From a virus, in IMG/VR virus record IMGVR_UViG_3300032241_000938, positions 1 through 33,048 of that record: a stretch of 33,048 nt of DNA; one strand, written 5' to 3'. The notes below the pieces were generated by a model. That model was not told the DNA's origin, did not search any database, and was given only the letters and a program-made list of their open reading frames with translations. Made by a program: the position numbers and the translations under genes. Within the stretch, counting starts at the first letter, position 1, and each line of letters begins with the position of its first letter. Positions 1 to 7,718 of this stretch are shown here, piece after piece.

Positions 1-1
1 A

Positions 2-199
2 CTAGTGGCCAAGGCCAACGACATCATAGAGTGGACTGGTTCAGAGTGGCATGTAGTATTTGACTCCGCTCAGATCTCCGACACCTTAGTGTGGGTGACG
101 AATATATACACAGGAGTTCAGTACTTGTGGAACGGTGTTTCATGGGTCAAGAGCTTTGAAGGTGAATATGCGGCGTCCCAATGGAAAATAGTATTGTAA
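2..199 (+). CDS. C-terminus of probable neck protein (gp14-like), 5' end outside window
   Basis: The reading frame is open from the left edge (the codon at 2-4 is Leu), so the GTG at 5 need not be the start. This is probably the last 65 or so residues of a longer protein. The tail is rich in Trp and Tyr, with a pattern of IIEWTGSEW, then TGVQYLWNG, then SWVKSFEGEY and a final W-hydrophobic end. I associate this style of C-terminus with the gp14 neck protein of T4-like cyanophages, which joins head and tail, but that is recall rather than a search. The stop overlaps the next gene by 19 bp, so the Nudix gene is probably translated by coupling to this late structural gene. Other small T4-like head or tail proteins are possible. 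Confidence 0.5.
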   Translation, partial: LVAKANDIIEWTGSEWHVVFDSAQISDTLVWVTNIYTGVQYLWNGVSWVKSFEGEYAASQWKIVL

Positions 200-630
200 A
201 AGATCAGATAGTTTGTAGCGGAGCATTGTTCTACGCTAAATCTACACGACGGTTTTTACTATTACAAAAAGCTCACGGCAAACACGAAGGTACCTGGGGA
301 CTAGTAGGTGGTACTAATATTACAGGCGAAACTCCGTGGCAAGGACTCCAACGAGAAATTAAAGAAGAAATCGGCGCAGTTCCTAAAATATTAAAAACTA
401 TTCCATTAGAAACATTTGTAAGTAACGACAAAGTTTTTAATTTTCATACTTATTTGTGCGTGATTGATAACGAGTTTGTTCCTTCACTTAGCGATGAACA
501 CTACGGTTGGGCATGGGCAACTATAGATCGTGCTCCTAAACCTTTACATCAGGGCTTGCGTAATAGTTTTAGTAGTAAAACCATACGAACTAAATTACAA
601 ACTGTATTTGATCTAGTTGAGTTAATATAA
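181..630 (+). CDS. Nudix hydrolase
   Basis: A 149-residue single-domain Nudix protein. The Nudix box GX5EX7REUXEEXGU is complete at residues 44-66: G44, E50, R58-E59, E62-E63, G65. The acidic residues bind the divalent metal, and the family hydrolyses nucleoside diphosphates linked to another group. The N-terminal strand (VCSGALFY, then FLLLQK) fits the core fold, and the length is normal. The substrate cannot be read from the sequence; NUDT/MutT-like, ADP-ribose or nucleotide-sugar substrates are all open. The ATG lies inside the end of the preceding gene, and the stop TAA shares its last base with the next ATG (TAATG). This gene therefore links a structural gene to the halogenase in one translationally coupled run. 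Nudix genes are common in T4-like phages, so it may not belong to the halogenase pathway. Confidence 0.9.
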   Translation: MENSIVKDQIVCSGALFYAKSTRRFLLLQKAHGKHEGTWGLVGGTNITGETPWQGLQREIKEEIGAVPKILKTIPLETFVSNDKVFNFHTYLCVIDNEFVPSLSDEHYGWAWATIDRAPKPLHQGLRNSFSSKTIRTKLQTVFDLVELI

Positions 631-2117
631 TGTTAAAAAAATGTCAGACAGTTTGTATTGTTGGTGGTGGTTCAAGCGGTTGGATGGTTGCCGCATATTA
701 TCTTTATCAAATTCCTGATTTAAAAATTATACTTATAGAGAGCCCTACAGTACTTTCTGTTGGAGTCGGCGAAGCTACGATACTCGGATTTGATGAATTC
801 TTAGAAAGTTGTGGAATGAATACCGCCGAGTGGATGGCGGCTACCGATGCCATTTTTAAATGCGGTATCTTATTCCCAGGTTGGCGAGACGAAACTACAC
901 CAGTATGGCATCCGTTTAATCTTACATATACACGTCAAAATATGGGAGATTTGAGTGACATAGAATTGTGGCACAATGTTAGTAACAAGGAACAATACGA
1001 TTATAATACCTACGCCGTAGGAGATTGGGACACTTGTGTATTACATAACAAAGTAACACCTATAAACAAAAGAAAAGCATATCATCTCGATTGTATTAAA
1101 CTAGCTAATTTTTTATCTAACAAATGTAAACCTTATTTAGAATATATCTCTTCCAATGTTAATAATGTACAAGTGTCTGAAGAAGGAATTTCTAAATTAA
1201 TACTAGAAAATGATCAAGAAATTATTGCCGATTTATATATTGATTGTACTGGATTTAAAAAATTATTGAGTAACAGTTTGCCTGAAAGTAACTGGATTAA
1301 CAAAGATAAAATGTTATTCCTTAATTCAGCTGTTGCTACACAAATTAACTATGTAGATCCAAAAACAGAAATGACCCCTTATACCACAGCACAAGCTGTA
1401 GATTTTGGTTGGATTTGGAAGACTCCTATACAAGATAGAATTGGCAGTGGGCTAGTATACGATAGTGATTTATTAACTCCTGAACAAGCAGAAAGCGAAT
1501 TTGTTAAGCATTGGGGCGAAAATCGTCTAGTTCATGGAAGATTTAATCATATAAAATTTAAACCAGAATTTAATACGAATAATTGGCGTAAGAATTGTAT
1601 TAGTGTCGGGTTAGCTAGCGGGTTTATTGAACCATTAGAAAGTACAGGATTACAGTTAATTATAGACGGCATTGTAAATTCTGCTGATGCTATTAAAAAA
1701 GGTTTTTATACAGAATACGACCAAAAATGTTTTAACAGTACATTATCTATAAGATATGATAACGCTACAGATTTCATTGGAATACACTATTTAAATAATC
1801 GGCGAACTGGCAAATTTTGGCGCAAGGTTCAAGAAAATATTCAACCAACCGATACACTATTAGCAACTATTGAACAGTATCAATACAGCAGACAACTTTT
1901 TATACAGCAAAGCAATAAACATCTATTTGGAGCTCATAATAAAAATATTTGGTTCGATGCTGTAGGTATTAAATACTTGGTGCCGCAAGTTCCCGAAGAT
2001 CAAGCCAGACAGCTTTTAGAAGAATCGTATATTAACAGAAATAAATGGGCATATACGTATGCTCCTACTAATTACGAACTTGCTAAAATTAGAAACGATC
2101 AAGGGTATTATGAATAG
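630..2117 (+). CDS. FAD-dependent halogenase, tryptophan halogenase family (copy 1)
   Basis: A 495-residue protein of normal length for flavin halogenases (PF04820 type), which use FADH2, O2 and halide to make hypohalous acid. Visible marks: the dinucleotide-binding GxGxxG at G12-x-G14-x-x-G17; GVGEAT at about 45-50; a lysine K77 in AIFKCGILF at the place of catalytic Lys79 of PrnA; DCTGFK at about 205-210; and PLESTG at 335-340, where E337 matches PrnA Glu346 and the following S/T/G matches the halide-binding turn. The WxWxIP signature reads WIWKTP (261-266), with Thr for Ile. All catalytic positions I can place are present, so it is probably active. No flavin reductase lies in the window, so FADH2 must come from elsewhere. 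Marine viral halogenases are known (VirX1 of a cyanophage, reported to favour iodide). The substrate here is unknown. Its end overlaps the next gene by 8 bp. Confidence 0.88.
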   Translation: MLKKCQTVCIVGGGSSGWMVAAYYLYQIPDLKIILIESPTVLSVGVGEATILGFDEFLESCGMNTAEWMAATDAIFKCGILFPGWRDETTPVWHPFNLTYTRQNMGDLSDIELWHNVSNKEQYDYNTYAVGDWDTCVLHNKVTPINKRKAYHLDCIKLANFLSNKCKPYLEYISSNVNNVQVSEEGISKLILENDQEIIADLYIDCTGFKKLLSNSLPESNWINKDKMLFLNSAVATQINYVDPKTEMTPYTTAQAVDFGWIWKTPIQDRIGSGLVYDSDLLTPEQAESEFVKHWGENRLVHGRFNHIKFKPEFNTNNWRKNCISVGLASGFIEPLESTGLQLIIDGIVNSADAIKKGFYTEYDQKCFNSTLSIRYDNATDFIGIHYLNNRRTGKFWRKVQENIQPTDTLLATIEQYQYSRQLFIQQSNKHLFGAHNKNIWFDAVGIKYLVPQVPEDQARQLLEESYINRNKWAYTYAPTNYELAKIRNDQGYYE

Positions 2118-2703
2118 TAAAGAAAATTTTATAGGTGTATTTGATAATGTTATAACACCATCTCAGTGTCAAGATATTATAAGATATTATGACGAAATGG
2201 ATGCGCTTGATTTAACTATTGATCATAAAAAATACGGCGGTGATGGAAAACCTGGACATAAACGTAAAGACTCGACTGTGTTTATGTTTGAAGAAGATGT
2301 GTTTTATCTTAATCGTACACACCATACTTTAATAAATGTGTTGCCTGCTTTTTGGAAAGCATACGAAGAATATGTAGAAGAATTTAGTATGTTAAAAGCC
2401 TGTTCCAAACATGGTATACGAAGCATACGAGCGCAAAAAACTCCTGTGGGCGGAGGGTTTCACGAGTGGCATTTTGAAACAGATACTCACGATGTTGCTT
2501 CTAGAGTTGTAACCTGGATGTTGTTTTTAAATGATGTCGAAGAAGGTGGTGAAACTGAATTTTTATACTATCCAAAGAGAATTAAAGCAAAAGCTGGTAG
2601 AATGATAATATGGCCAGCTGGGTTTACTCATGCTCATCGAGGAAATCCGCCACTAAGTAATACAAAATATATACTAACTAGTTGGTTAAACTTATTAGAA
2701 TAA
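2110..2703 (+). CDS. 2OG/Fe(II) dioxygenase, prolyl-4-hydroxylase-like
   Basis: A 197-residue protein. A start at 2059 is possible in frame, but ATG 2110 is preferred: it follows AAGGG by 4 nt, overlaps the halogenase by only 8 bp, and the family fold begins right after it (FIGVFDNVITPSQC). The core resembles P4H-type oxygenases: WHFET at 120-124 (H121-x-E123), then MLFLNDVEEGGETEF (137-151), then a distal histidine H176 in HAHRGNPPL and K186 as a likely 2OG anchor. The first metal motif is HxE rather than the usual HxD, a variant that still coordinates iron in some families. Such enzymes hydroxylate proteins or small molecules and are frequent in T4-like marine phages. Its place directly behind a halogenase suggests oxidation of the same substrate, or of a virion protein. 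The stop abuts the convergent gene on the other strand with no gap. Confidence 0.85.
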   Translation: MNSKENFIGVFDNVITPSQCQDIIRYYDEMDALDLTIDHKKYGGDGKPGHKRKDSTVFMFEEDVFYLNRTHHTLINVLPAFWKAYEEYVEEFSMLKACSKHGIRSIRAQKTPVGGGFHEWHFETDTHDVASRVVTWMLFLNDVEEGGETEFLYYPKRIKAKAGRMIIWPAGFTHAHRGNPPLSNTKYILTSWLNLLE

Positions 2704-3288
2704 TTATTTGTAATTTACGCCGATACTGATACGTTCGCTGTCAGTTAAATTTGTATCAACCCTATGAATAAGCCAAGCAGGCCACAATAATAATCGTCCG
2801 ACCTTTGGACTATAGACCATATTTCCGTCTGTTATTCCATCTCCAGGAAATATATTATTGAACATATAAGGGTTGGGATTTTGAAAAATAATATTTCCAT
2901 CAGTTTCAGTTGTAGCATAATAATATACAGCTGATAATTTTACATCCAAATGCTGATGATCGAAATAAAAATACCCTTTATTAAAAAAATTTGTCCAGGA
3001 TCCATCTAATCTTAATATTTTACCAGCATACTGCATGCTATAAGCATACTCGTGTACTTTTTCTGTGATTGATGTTTCAAATATTTTTAAATTATATTTT
3101 TCAATATCGTTAATATGCTCTTCGCCAAACGTAAATGTAGTTTCAACTAATCCGCCTGCAGTAGTTAATTTTTTATTTTTTCTAATTTCAGGCATGGCTT
3201 GATCAAGTTCTTTTTGTATAGCAGTAAGCTGATCTCCTGTAAAATCGTGTACAAATATTGGTGTTGAAAAAAGTAATTGTAAAGGCAT
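2704..3288 (-). CDS. 2OG/Fe(II) oxygenase of the TIGR02466 (2OG-FeII_Oxy_5-like) type
   Basis: A 194-residue protein with the layout of the TIGR02466/PF13759 putative 2OG-Fe(II) oxygenases: an N-terminal FSTPIFVHDF strand, then GSWTNFFNKG (96-105), HQH at 111-113, LSAVYYY, a GNIIFQNPNP strand (131-140), and a C-terminal GRLLLWPAWLIHRV with H175, then ERISIGVN with R186. H111/H113, H175 and R186 are the likely metal and co-substrate residues. The family is well conserved but its substrates are largely unknown. It is the last gene of the minus-strand run, 2 bp after the preceding gene, so it is certainly co-transcribed with it. Paired halogenase and TIGR02466-type genes also occur in some bacterial loci to my recollection, which supports a shared pathway. 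Confidence in the fold is high, in the reaction low. Confidence 0.8.
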   Translation of the reverse strand: MPLQLLFSTPIFVHDFTGDQLTAIQKELDQAMPEIRKNKKLTTAGGLVETTFTFGEEHINDIEKYNLKIFETSITEKVHEYAYSMQYAGKILRLDGSWTNFFNKGYFYFDHQHLDVKLSAVYYYATTETDGNIIFQNPNPYMFNNIFPGDGITDGNMVYSPKVGRLLLWPAWLIHRVDTNLTDSERISIGVNYK

Positions 3289-3290
3289 AA

Positions 3291-3803
3291 TTATTTAAAG
3301 TCTATTACTAGTATATCTCTTGTGCCTATACATGGTCTGCTAGAATGAGATAATGTTCCTGGAAATACTATCCAATCTCCTGGATTTAAAATAATATTCT
3401 TAGCAAAAGATTCTGTTAATGCCACTGCGATAGGTCTTGGATCAAATAGTAGTAAATCTCCGATTCCTAAAATATTTACTATTAATGTATATTTGCTACT
3501 AGAATGTATATGTGGATCTTGAAATCCTCCAGCTTCATAACTAACTACCCAACTACTTTTAATAGGTAAGGAAAGTTCATCTAGAATTTCAGATAGTTGT
3601 AGCATAACATTATCAAGCCACAACGGCATTTTGTCAGAAGGACCAAACACTCTTTGATATCCACAATGGGTTGTAGTCTCGGGCGGTGGCGGTGTTATTA
3701 ATTTTTCAACTTCGATCCATTTTTTATAATCGTTAAAAGTTTTAGAGTCAATTGTTACAGACCCTCTATATATGACTGTAGGAAATAAAACTTCTGTAAT
3801 CAT
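3291..3803 (-). CDS. Small 2OG-oxygenase-fold or cupin-like protein
   Basis: A 170-residue double-stranded beta-helix protein. Visible marks are EVLFPTVIYRG at the start, then QDPHIH with H98 and H100, YTLIVNILG, LLLFDPRP, NPGDWIVFPG (140-149), H153 in SHSSRP, and R156 or R162 near the end (TRDILVIDFK). The HxH...H...R pattern and strand order match 2OG/Fe(II) oxygenases related to the next gene downstream, though shorter. I cannot exclude a non-2OG cupin. The proline-rich stretch TPPPPET (37-43) lies in a loop. Its ATG overlaps the upstream TGA (ATGA), so translation is coupled to the 245-aa gene. It most likely acts in the same tailoring pathway as the neighbouring halogenase. Confidence 0.65.
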   Translation of the reverse strand: MITEVLFPTVIYRGSVTIDSKTFNDYKKWIEVEKLITPPPPETTTHCGYQRVFGPSDKMPLWLDNVMLQLSEILDELSLPIKSSWVVSYEAGGFQDPHIHSSSKYTLIVNILGIGDLLLFDPRPIAVALTESFAKNIILNPGDWIVFPGTLSHSSRPCIGTRDILVIDFK

Positions 3804-4537
3804 CCGAAATGTTTATTATACGCTTCTTTTATTTTATTTCTTTGTACATTGAAAGAAAAATTTATTAAAAATTTACGTTTTTCAATCCATAGCTTGTCCC
3901 AAGCATTTGCATCTCGACACACCATATCATATGCTCTTTCACTTAGTGGAATAACATGCGCCATAGGTGTGCCTGCTTTTATTTTATATTTGCCGTTTAA
4001 TACATACCATCTAAGTTGAAAATTTATTTCAGAACTTATACCTGGATCTAATATTCCTGGTACGTGTTCAAATTCAAAAGTATCACTGTAACTTAAAGGA
4101 AGTACTAAAAATCTAACACCTGGAGGTGCTGTAACATGCCAAGGACTTGATATTTTTATTATAGTTTCCATTGCTCCTGGAGGTGTTGGCAAAAAGGAAG
4201 CGGCCTCTGCATGAGAATTAATGATAGAAACTCCTGGAATATTCATTAACGATGAAATTTCTTCGTCAGGCACAGTCCATTTAAAGTTTTGAGGATCGCC
4301 CCTTGTTTCAATCAACACATCCCATGGCATTGGGACTAAGAATCCTTCCCCTAAAATTTCAAATATACCAGGGCATCTTTGTAAATGTGGAAATCTTTCC
4401 ATGTCTGCTTGTTTAACAGCAACTTTATAGTGTTGTCTACAAACATCTACCCATGCTGGTAATTGTTTTTTAGCCGGTACTACTGGAAAAGTATCAGCAA
4501 TACCAGCTATACTTGAAAAAAACTCAATCTTCTTCAT
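3800..4537 (-). CDS. Unrecognised conserved-type protein, 245 aa, in the halogenase operon
   Basis: I do not recognise this gene with confidence. It is 245 residues, soluble, without a signal peptide or membrane segment. Features seen: MKKIEFFSSIAGIADTFPVV at the start, a KKQLPAWV segment, CPGIFEI, GFLVPMPWDVLIETRG, PPGVRFLVLPLSY, a VPGILDPGISSEINF stretch, and GTPMAHVIPL near residue 200. Alternating hydrophobic strands with many prolines suggest an all-beta fold, and the GTPMAHVIPL turn resembles trimeric dUTPase-like or cupin-like barrels only loosely. It may belong to a domain of unknown function found beside other halogenase or 2OG genes (DUF6065-like comes to mind, unverified). It overlaps the halogenase stop by 14 bp and the downstream oxygenase by 4 bp, so it is made together with them. 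Confidence 0.75.
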   Translation of the reverse strand: MKKIEFFSSIAGIADTFPVVPAKKQLPAWVDVCRQHYKVAVKQADMERFPHLQRCPGIFEILGEGFLVPMPWDVLIETRGDPQNFKWTVPDEEISSLMNIPGVSIINSHAEAASFLPTPPGAMETIIKISSPWHVTAPPGVRFLVLPLSYSDTFEFEHVPGILDPGISSEINFQLRWYVLNGKYKIKAGTPMAHVIPLSERAYDMVCRDANAWDKLWIEKRKFLINFSFNVQRNKIKEAYNKHFG

Positions 4538-6041
4538 CTTTATACCATTCTTTTAAAAATTCATAGTGATTTGGAAACATCTCGTTTACGAGATCAACTC
4601 TGTGACTTTGATTTCTTATAAAATATTCAGCATATTTTTTACCATGATCGGTTAGCGGACTCTTAGCATCTTTATATACACCGGCCGCATGAAGTACGCT
4701 AAACCAATGCCCAACGTGGAATCCACTAAATTTATCAAGGAAAAATCCGTTGTGTGGCTCTGGCACAAATTTGCTAATGATTTCTTTAACAGATTCTGGA
4801 ACATCTTCGAGTGGTTGATTTCTTATAAATTTCCAAAATGGTGTATCATCTTTAGAAGAATAATGATAGTGTGCCCAAACAAAAGCTAAAATTTCAGTTA
4901 CCATATTCATGTAAGACATATTCAAATTTTGTTTAGCAACATCGTTCCAAATGCCTGAATGTTGATTTAATAACCCTGTTAGATGCTCGACAATTTTTGT
5001 AGTAAATGTAATACCAGTTGCTTCTAATGGTTCTACAAATCCGGCACTAAGCCCTACAGCAATCACATTTTTATAAGCAACAACTTCATGACTGCCGCAT
5101 TTCATTGTTAAATGTCTAGCAGGTGTTTTGAATTCTCCAATCTTTTCTCGTAATTCTTTTTCAGCATCTTCAGCTGAAATAAATCGATCGCTATATACAT
5201 ATCCGTTGCCAGTTCTTTTAAATGATGGAATAGTGAACATCCAACCGGCATCCATTGTTGTAGCTTTAGTATAAGGAAAACATTCTGTTTCAGGATCTGT
5301 ATAGTTAGTAGGTATTACTACCGCTCGATTCATTGGAAGAAAATTTTCTATGCTATGAAATTTTACACCTAAATTCTTTTCAATTAATACACTACTAAAT
5401 CCAGTACAATCAATATACAAATCGGCAGAGTGAGTTCGCCCTTGTTCATCTATTAATCCTGTAATTCCGTCTTTGTCCTTTGTTACTTCTATTACCTTAG
5501 TATCAAAATAGCCAATCTTGTCACCTACAATATTTTTTAACGAATCTATAATAGCATAGGCGTCAAAATGAACTGCTCCAAATTCTCTAACTCCAGGTAT
5601 AGCATAATTTGTATCTAATCCTGCTAGCTTTGGACTTTTGTTATTTTTTGCCATTCTATAAGCTGGTAAAAAATCAAAAAATTCATCTACAGGTTTATCG
5701 ATGAAATAATCAGTTGTACGTATTCCTGGGCCTACTAGTGTATTTTCAATAAAATCATTATCTACAAAAAAGTTTTTTTTATTCCAACCAATGAATTCAA
5801 CTCCTAATTTAAAGCTGGCACTGCTTGGTTTCATCCATGTTATTGGATCTATTCCACAATCGTATAAAAATCTTGCGGTAGCTGGTTGTGTGCCTTCGCC
5901 TACTCCGATCGGTCCAATCGCAGTACTTTCTATTAGTGTAATTTTAGCGGGAAATTTTAAATTTTTAATTAAGTAGGCCACAGTTAGCCATCCGCTTGAT
6001 CCACCACCAAATACAATTATTTCTTTAATTTTAGTTATCAT
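4524..6041 (-). CDS. FAD-dependent halogenase, tryptophan halogenase family (copy 2)
   Basis: A 505-residue flavin halogenase. The frame is open to a further start at 6080, but ATG 6041 is preferred: it overlaps the preceding TGA as ATGA, and GxGxxG follows at the same distance as in copy 1. Marks: G12-x-G14-x-x-G17; GVGEGTQ at 46-52; K78 in ASFKLGVEF at the place of catalytic Lys79 of PrnA; DCTGFSSVL at 211-219; PLEATG at 338-343 with E340 matching PrnA Glu346. The WxWxIP motif reads WMFTIP (267-272), with Phe for the second Trp. It shares the fold with copy 1 but differs throughout, so the two are old paralogues or separate acquisitions, not a recent duplication. Different substrates, or successive halogenations of one substrate, are likely. 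It is coupled to the U32-methyltransferase gene upstream and the 245-aa gene downstream. Confidence 0.88.
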   Translation of the reverse strand: MITKIKEIIVFGGGSSGWLTVAYLIKNLKFPAKITLIESTAIGPIGVGEGTQPATARFLYDCGIDPITWMKPSSASFKLGVEFIGWNKKNFFVDNDFIENTLVGPGIRTTDYFIDKPVDEFFDFLPAYRMAKNNKSPKLAGLDTNYAIPGVREFGAVHFDAYAIIDSLKNIVGDKIGYFDTKVIEVTKDKDGITGLIDEQGRTHSADLYIDCTGFSSVLIEKNLGVKFHSIENFLPMNRAVVIPTNYTDPETECFPYTKATTMDAGWMFTIPSFKRTGNGYVYSDRFISAEDAEKELREKIGEFKTPARHLTMKCGSHEVVAYKNVIAVGLSAGFVEPLEATGITFTTKIVEHLTGLLNQHSGIWNDVAKQNLNMSYMNMVTEILAFVWAHYHYSSKDDTPFWKFIRNQPLEDVPESVKEIISKFVPEPHNGFFLDKFSGFHVGHWFSVLHAAGVYKDAKSPLTDHGKKYAEYFIRNQSHRVDLVNEMFPNHYEFLKEWYKDEED

Positions 6042-7714
6042 AATTTTTCCACGATTAATATATACAACCCGTTCCACCACTCAGTTTTGTTTTCTTCACT
6101 ATTTAAGATAATTTTTCTGTATGTTATATGAGCACCCATTTCTGCTAGTGCGTAATTTGCGCCGTCTACTACTCCTTCCCAATTTGCGTCATCGAGAATA
6201 ATAACCGATTCTTTTGATAACACAGGATAATAGTATTGTATTGCTTTAGTCACTGAATCAAAGTCGTGCGGACCATCGTAAAACATCATCTGTATATTGT
6301 CTGTTATATCTTTAAGATCGACTTGAAATAAATCGCTGTCAAATAGAACAACTTTTGATGTTAGAATATAAGGAGTTATATTTTTAACAAAATCGTCTTT
6401 GTTATTTGATGGCAATTCTGGTAAAGCATCGTCTGATGGTTGTATTTGTTGTTTCCAGTTGTCGACAAAATAAGCATTAAGCGGATTATTTTGTAGTACG
6501 GCCGCTGCCGTAGCTCCTAAGAATGATCCTATTTCTAAATAAGATCCAACTCCGGATGCTATAGAATTCAATAGTGTTTGAACACGTATACTAGTTAATC
6601 CTGGAATCTTGTTGTTAATTTTTGGAACTCCAGAGTCTGCTATACAACTAGCCACATGTTTTACTAAATCACTGTAGTCAATATCAACTTTAGCTTCTGC
6701 GATTCTGTCGCAATACTGACATTCCCAACAATCAAACTTGCAATTTTTAATTTTTTCTCGCCATATGCTAATTGGCTTGCCAACAAGATTTGTTTCTTTT
6801 AAAAAGTTTTCAAAATTATCATGTATGTATTCTTCGCCTGCGGCCCAACGATCTACAATTTGCATAGTTTCGGCTAGTCTATCATAGTTTTCTCGACCAT
6901 GCATTTTAAATACATCTATACCTAGATCAAAAAATTCTTCCCAGTCTTCTCTCCAACCTGGTAAATTTGCTGTTTTTAATGTGATAGCGGGATCTTGTAC
7001 TTCCCACTTAGGACAACTAACACGACTAATAGGGTCATTAAAATATTGAGGTTGTTCTGAATCTCTAGTATTATTATACTGAAAGTGTTCAACCATCATT
7101 GGACAAGCACCAAGACATCCTTCGTTAGCTAATAAACTGTATTGTATATCTTTTCCTAGATTTTCTTTGATCCATACTTTAGCTTCTTTTAATCTTAACA
7201 ACGTATCACGATCTCTCATCAGATCTCTGTCTAAATTAATATAATCAAATCCTACTTTTGCTAAATTGACAACTTCTACTGCTGTACGCACATCTCTTAA
7301 AATTGTGTTTTTAACAAACAAATCAGGAAAGGCGGCTTTAATTTGTCCAGTTGCCATCCAGTGTGTATGCGGAATAGTGGCAATTTTTACGCCAGCATCA
7401 TACAATTTTTTAAAATTAAAAATAAAAATGTCTAGATTTTTTTGTGTAGGCGGAACTTCAATGTTATTAAATGTGGCACTGATTGGGATACCAATGTGAT
7501 CTTGAATAATAAACGCATTTTCTATTGCGGCTTGTTGGTCTTCTTCGATAATAATAACTTCGCCCATAGCATCTTGCTTAAATGGAGCAATTCTAGAAGT
7601 AAAATACACATCAGATATCCACTCTTTGTTTCGTTTTAACCATTCTGTAAAAACGTAAAACTGGTTTGAATCTAATTTTGGATTCAGTGGAACACTAAAA
7701 ATTTTTTTATTCAT
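6038..7714 (-). CDS. U32-peptidase-like Fe-S barrel fused to a class I SAM methyltransferase
   Basis: A 558-residue two-domain protein. Residues 1 to about 300 look like a U32 (UbiU/UbiV, RlhA/TrhP-type) barrel: a GVKIATIPHTH strand (108-117), an NEGCLGACPM cluster with C200 and C204, C234 in SCPKW, and GIDVFKMHGRE (265-275), which matches the U32 'lKIhGR' strand. A second cysteine group C325-x3-C329-x2-C332-x2-C335 follows, so at least one Fe-S cluster is likely. Residues about 375-558 form a Methyltransf_24-type Rossmann domain: motif I YLEIGSFLGAT (392-402), VDNW with D418, FYDGPHDFDSV (478-488), and ILDDANW (506-512). U32 relatives act in O-independent hydroxylations and RNA or ubiquinone modification; none is a safe guess here. 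It is the first gene of the cassette on this strand, after a 75-bp gap with a hairpin, and its stop overlaps the halogenase start. Confidence 0.75.
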   Translation of the reverse strand: MNKKIFSVPLNPKLDSNQFYVFTEWLKRNKEWISDVYFTSRIAPFKQDAMGEVIIIEEDQQAAIENAFIIQDHIGIPISATFNNIEVPPTQKNLDIFIFNFKKLYDAGVKIATIPHTHWMATGQIKAAFPDLFVKNTILRDVRTAVEVVNLAKVGFDYINLDRDLMRDRDTLLRLKEAKVWIKENLGKDIQYSLLANEGCLGACPMMVEHFQYNNTRDSEQPQYFNDPISRVSCPKWEVQDPAITLKTANLPGWREDWEEFFDLGIDVFKMHGRENYDRLAETMQIVDRWAAGEEYIHDNFENFLKETNLVGKPISIWREKIKNCKFDCWECQYCDRIAEAKVDIDYSDLVKHVASCIADSGVPKINNKIPGLTSIRVQTLLNSIASGVGSYLEIGSFLGATAAAVLQNNPLNAYFVDNWKQQIQPSDDALPELPSNNKDDFVKNITPYILTSKVVLFDSDLFQVDLKDITDNIQMMFYDGPHDFDSVTKAIQYYYPVLSKESVIILDDANWEGVVDGANYALAEMGAHITYRKIILNSEENKTEWWNGLYILIVEKL

Positions 7715-7718
7715 GAAA

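Noticed and set aside
2059-2109. Upstream start at 2059 for the P4H-like gene
   Set aside because: It would overlap the halogenase by 59 bp and add 17 residues unlike the family. ATG 2110 has AAGGG at a good distance.
6042-6080. Upstream start at 6080 for the second halogenase
   Set aside because: It would add 13 residues that overlap the preceding gene by 43 bp. ATG 6041 gives an ATGA junction and the usual distance to GxGxxG.
6038-6900. Radical SAM enzyme as an alternative for the cysteine-rich protein
   Set aside because: The cysteine spacing CX3CX2CX2C and the NEGCLGACP group are not the CX3CX2C plus barrel pattern at the N-terminus. The barrel strands match U32 proteins better.
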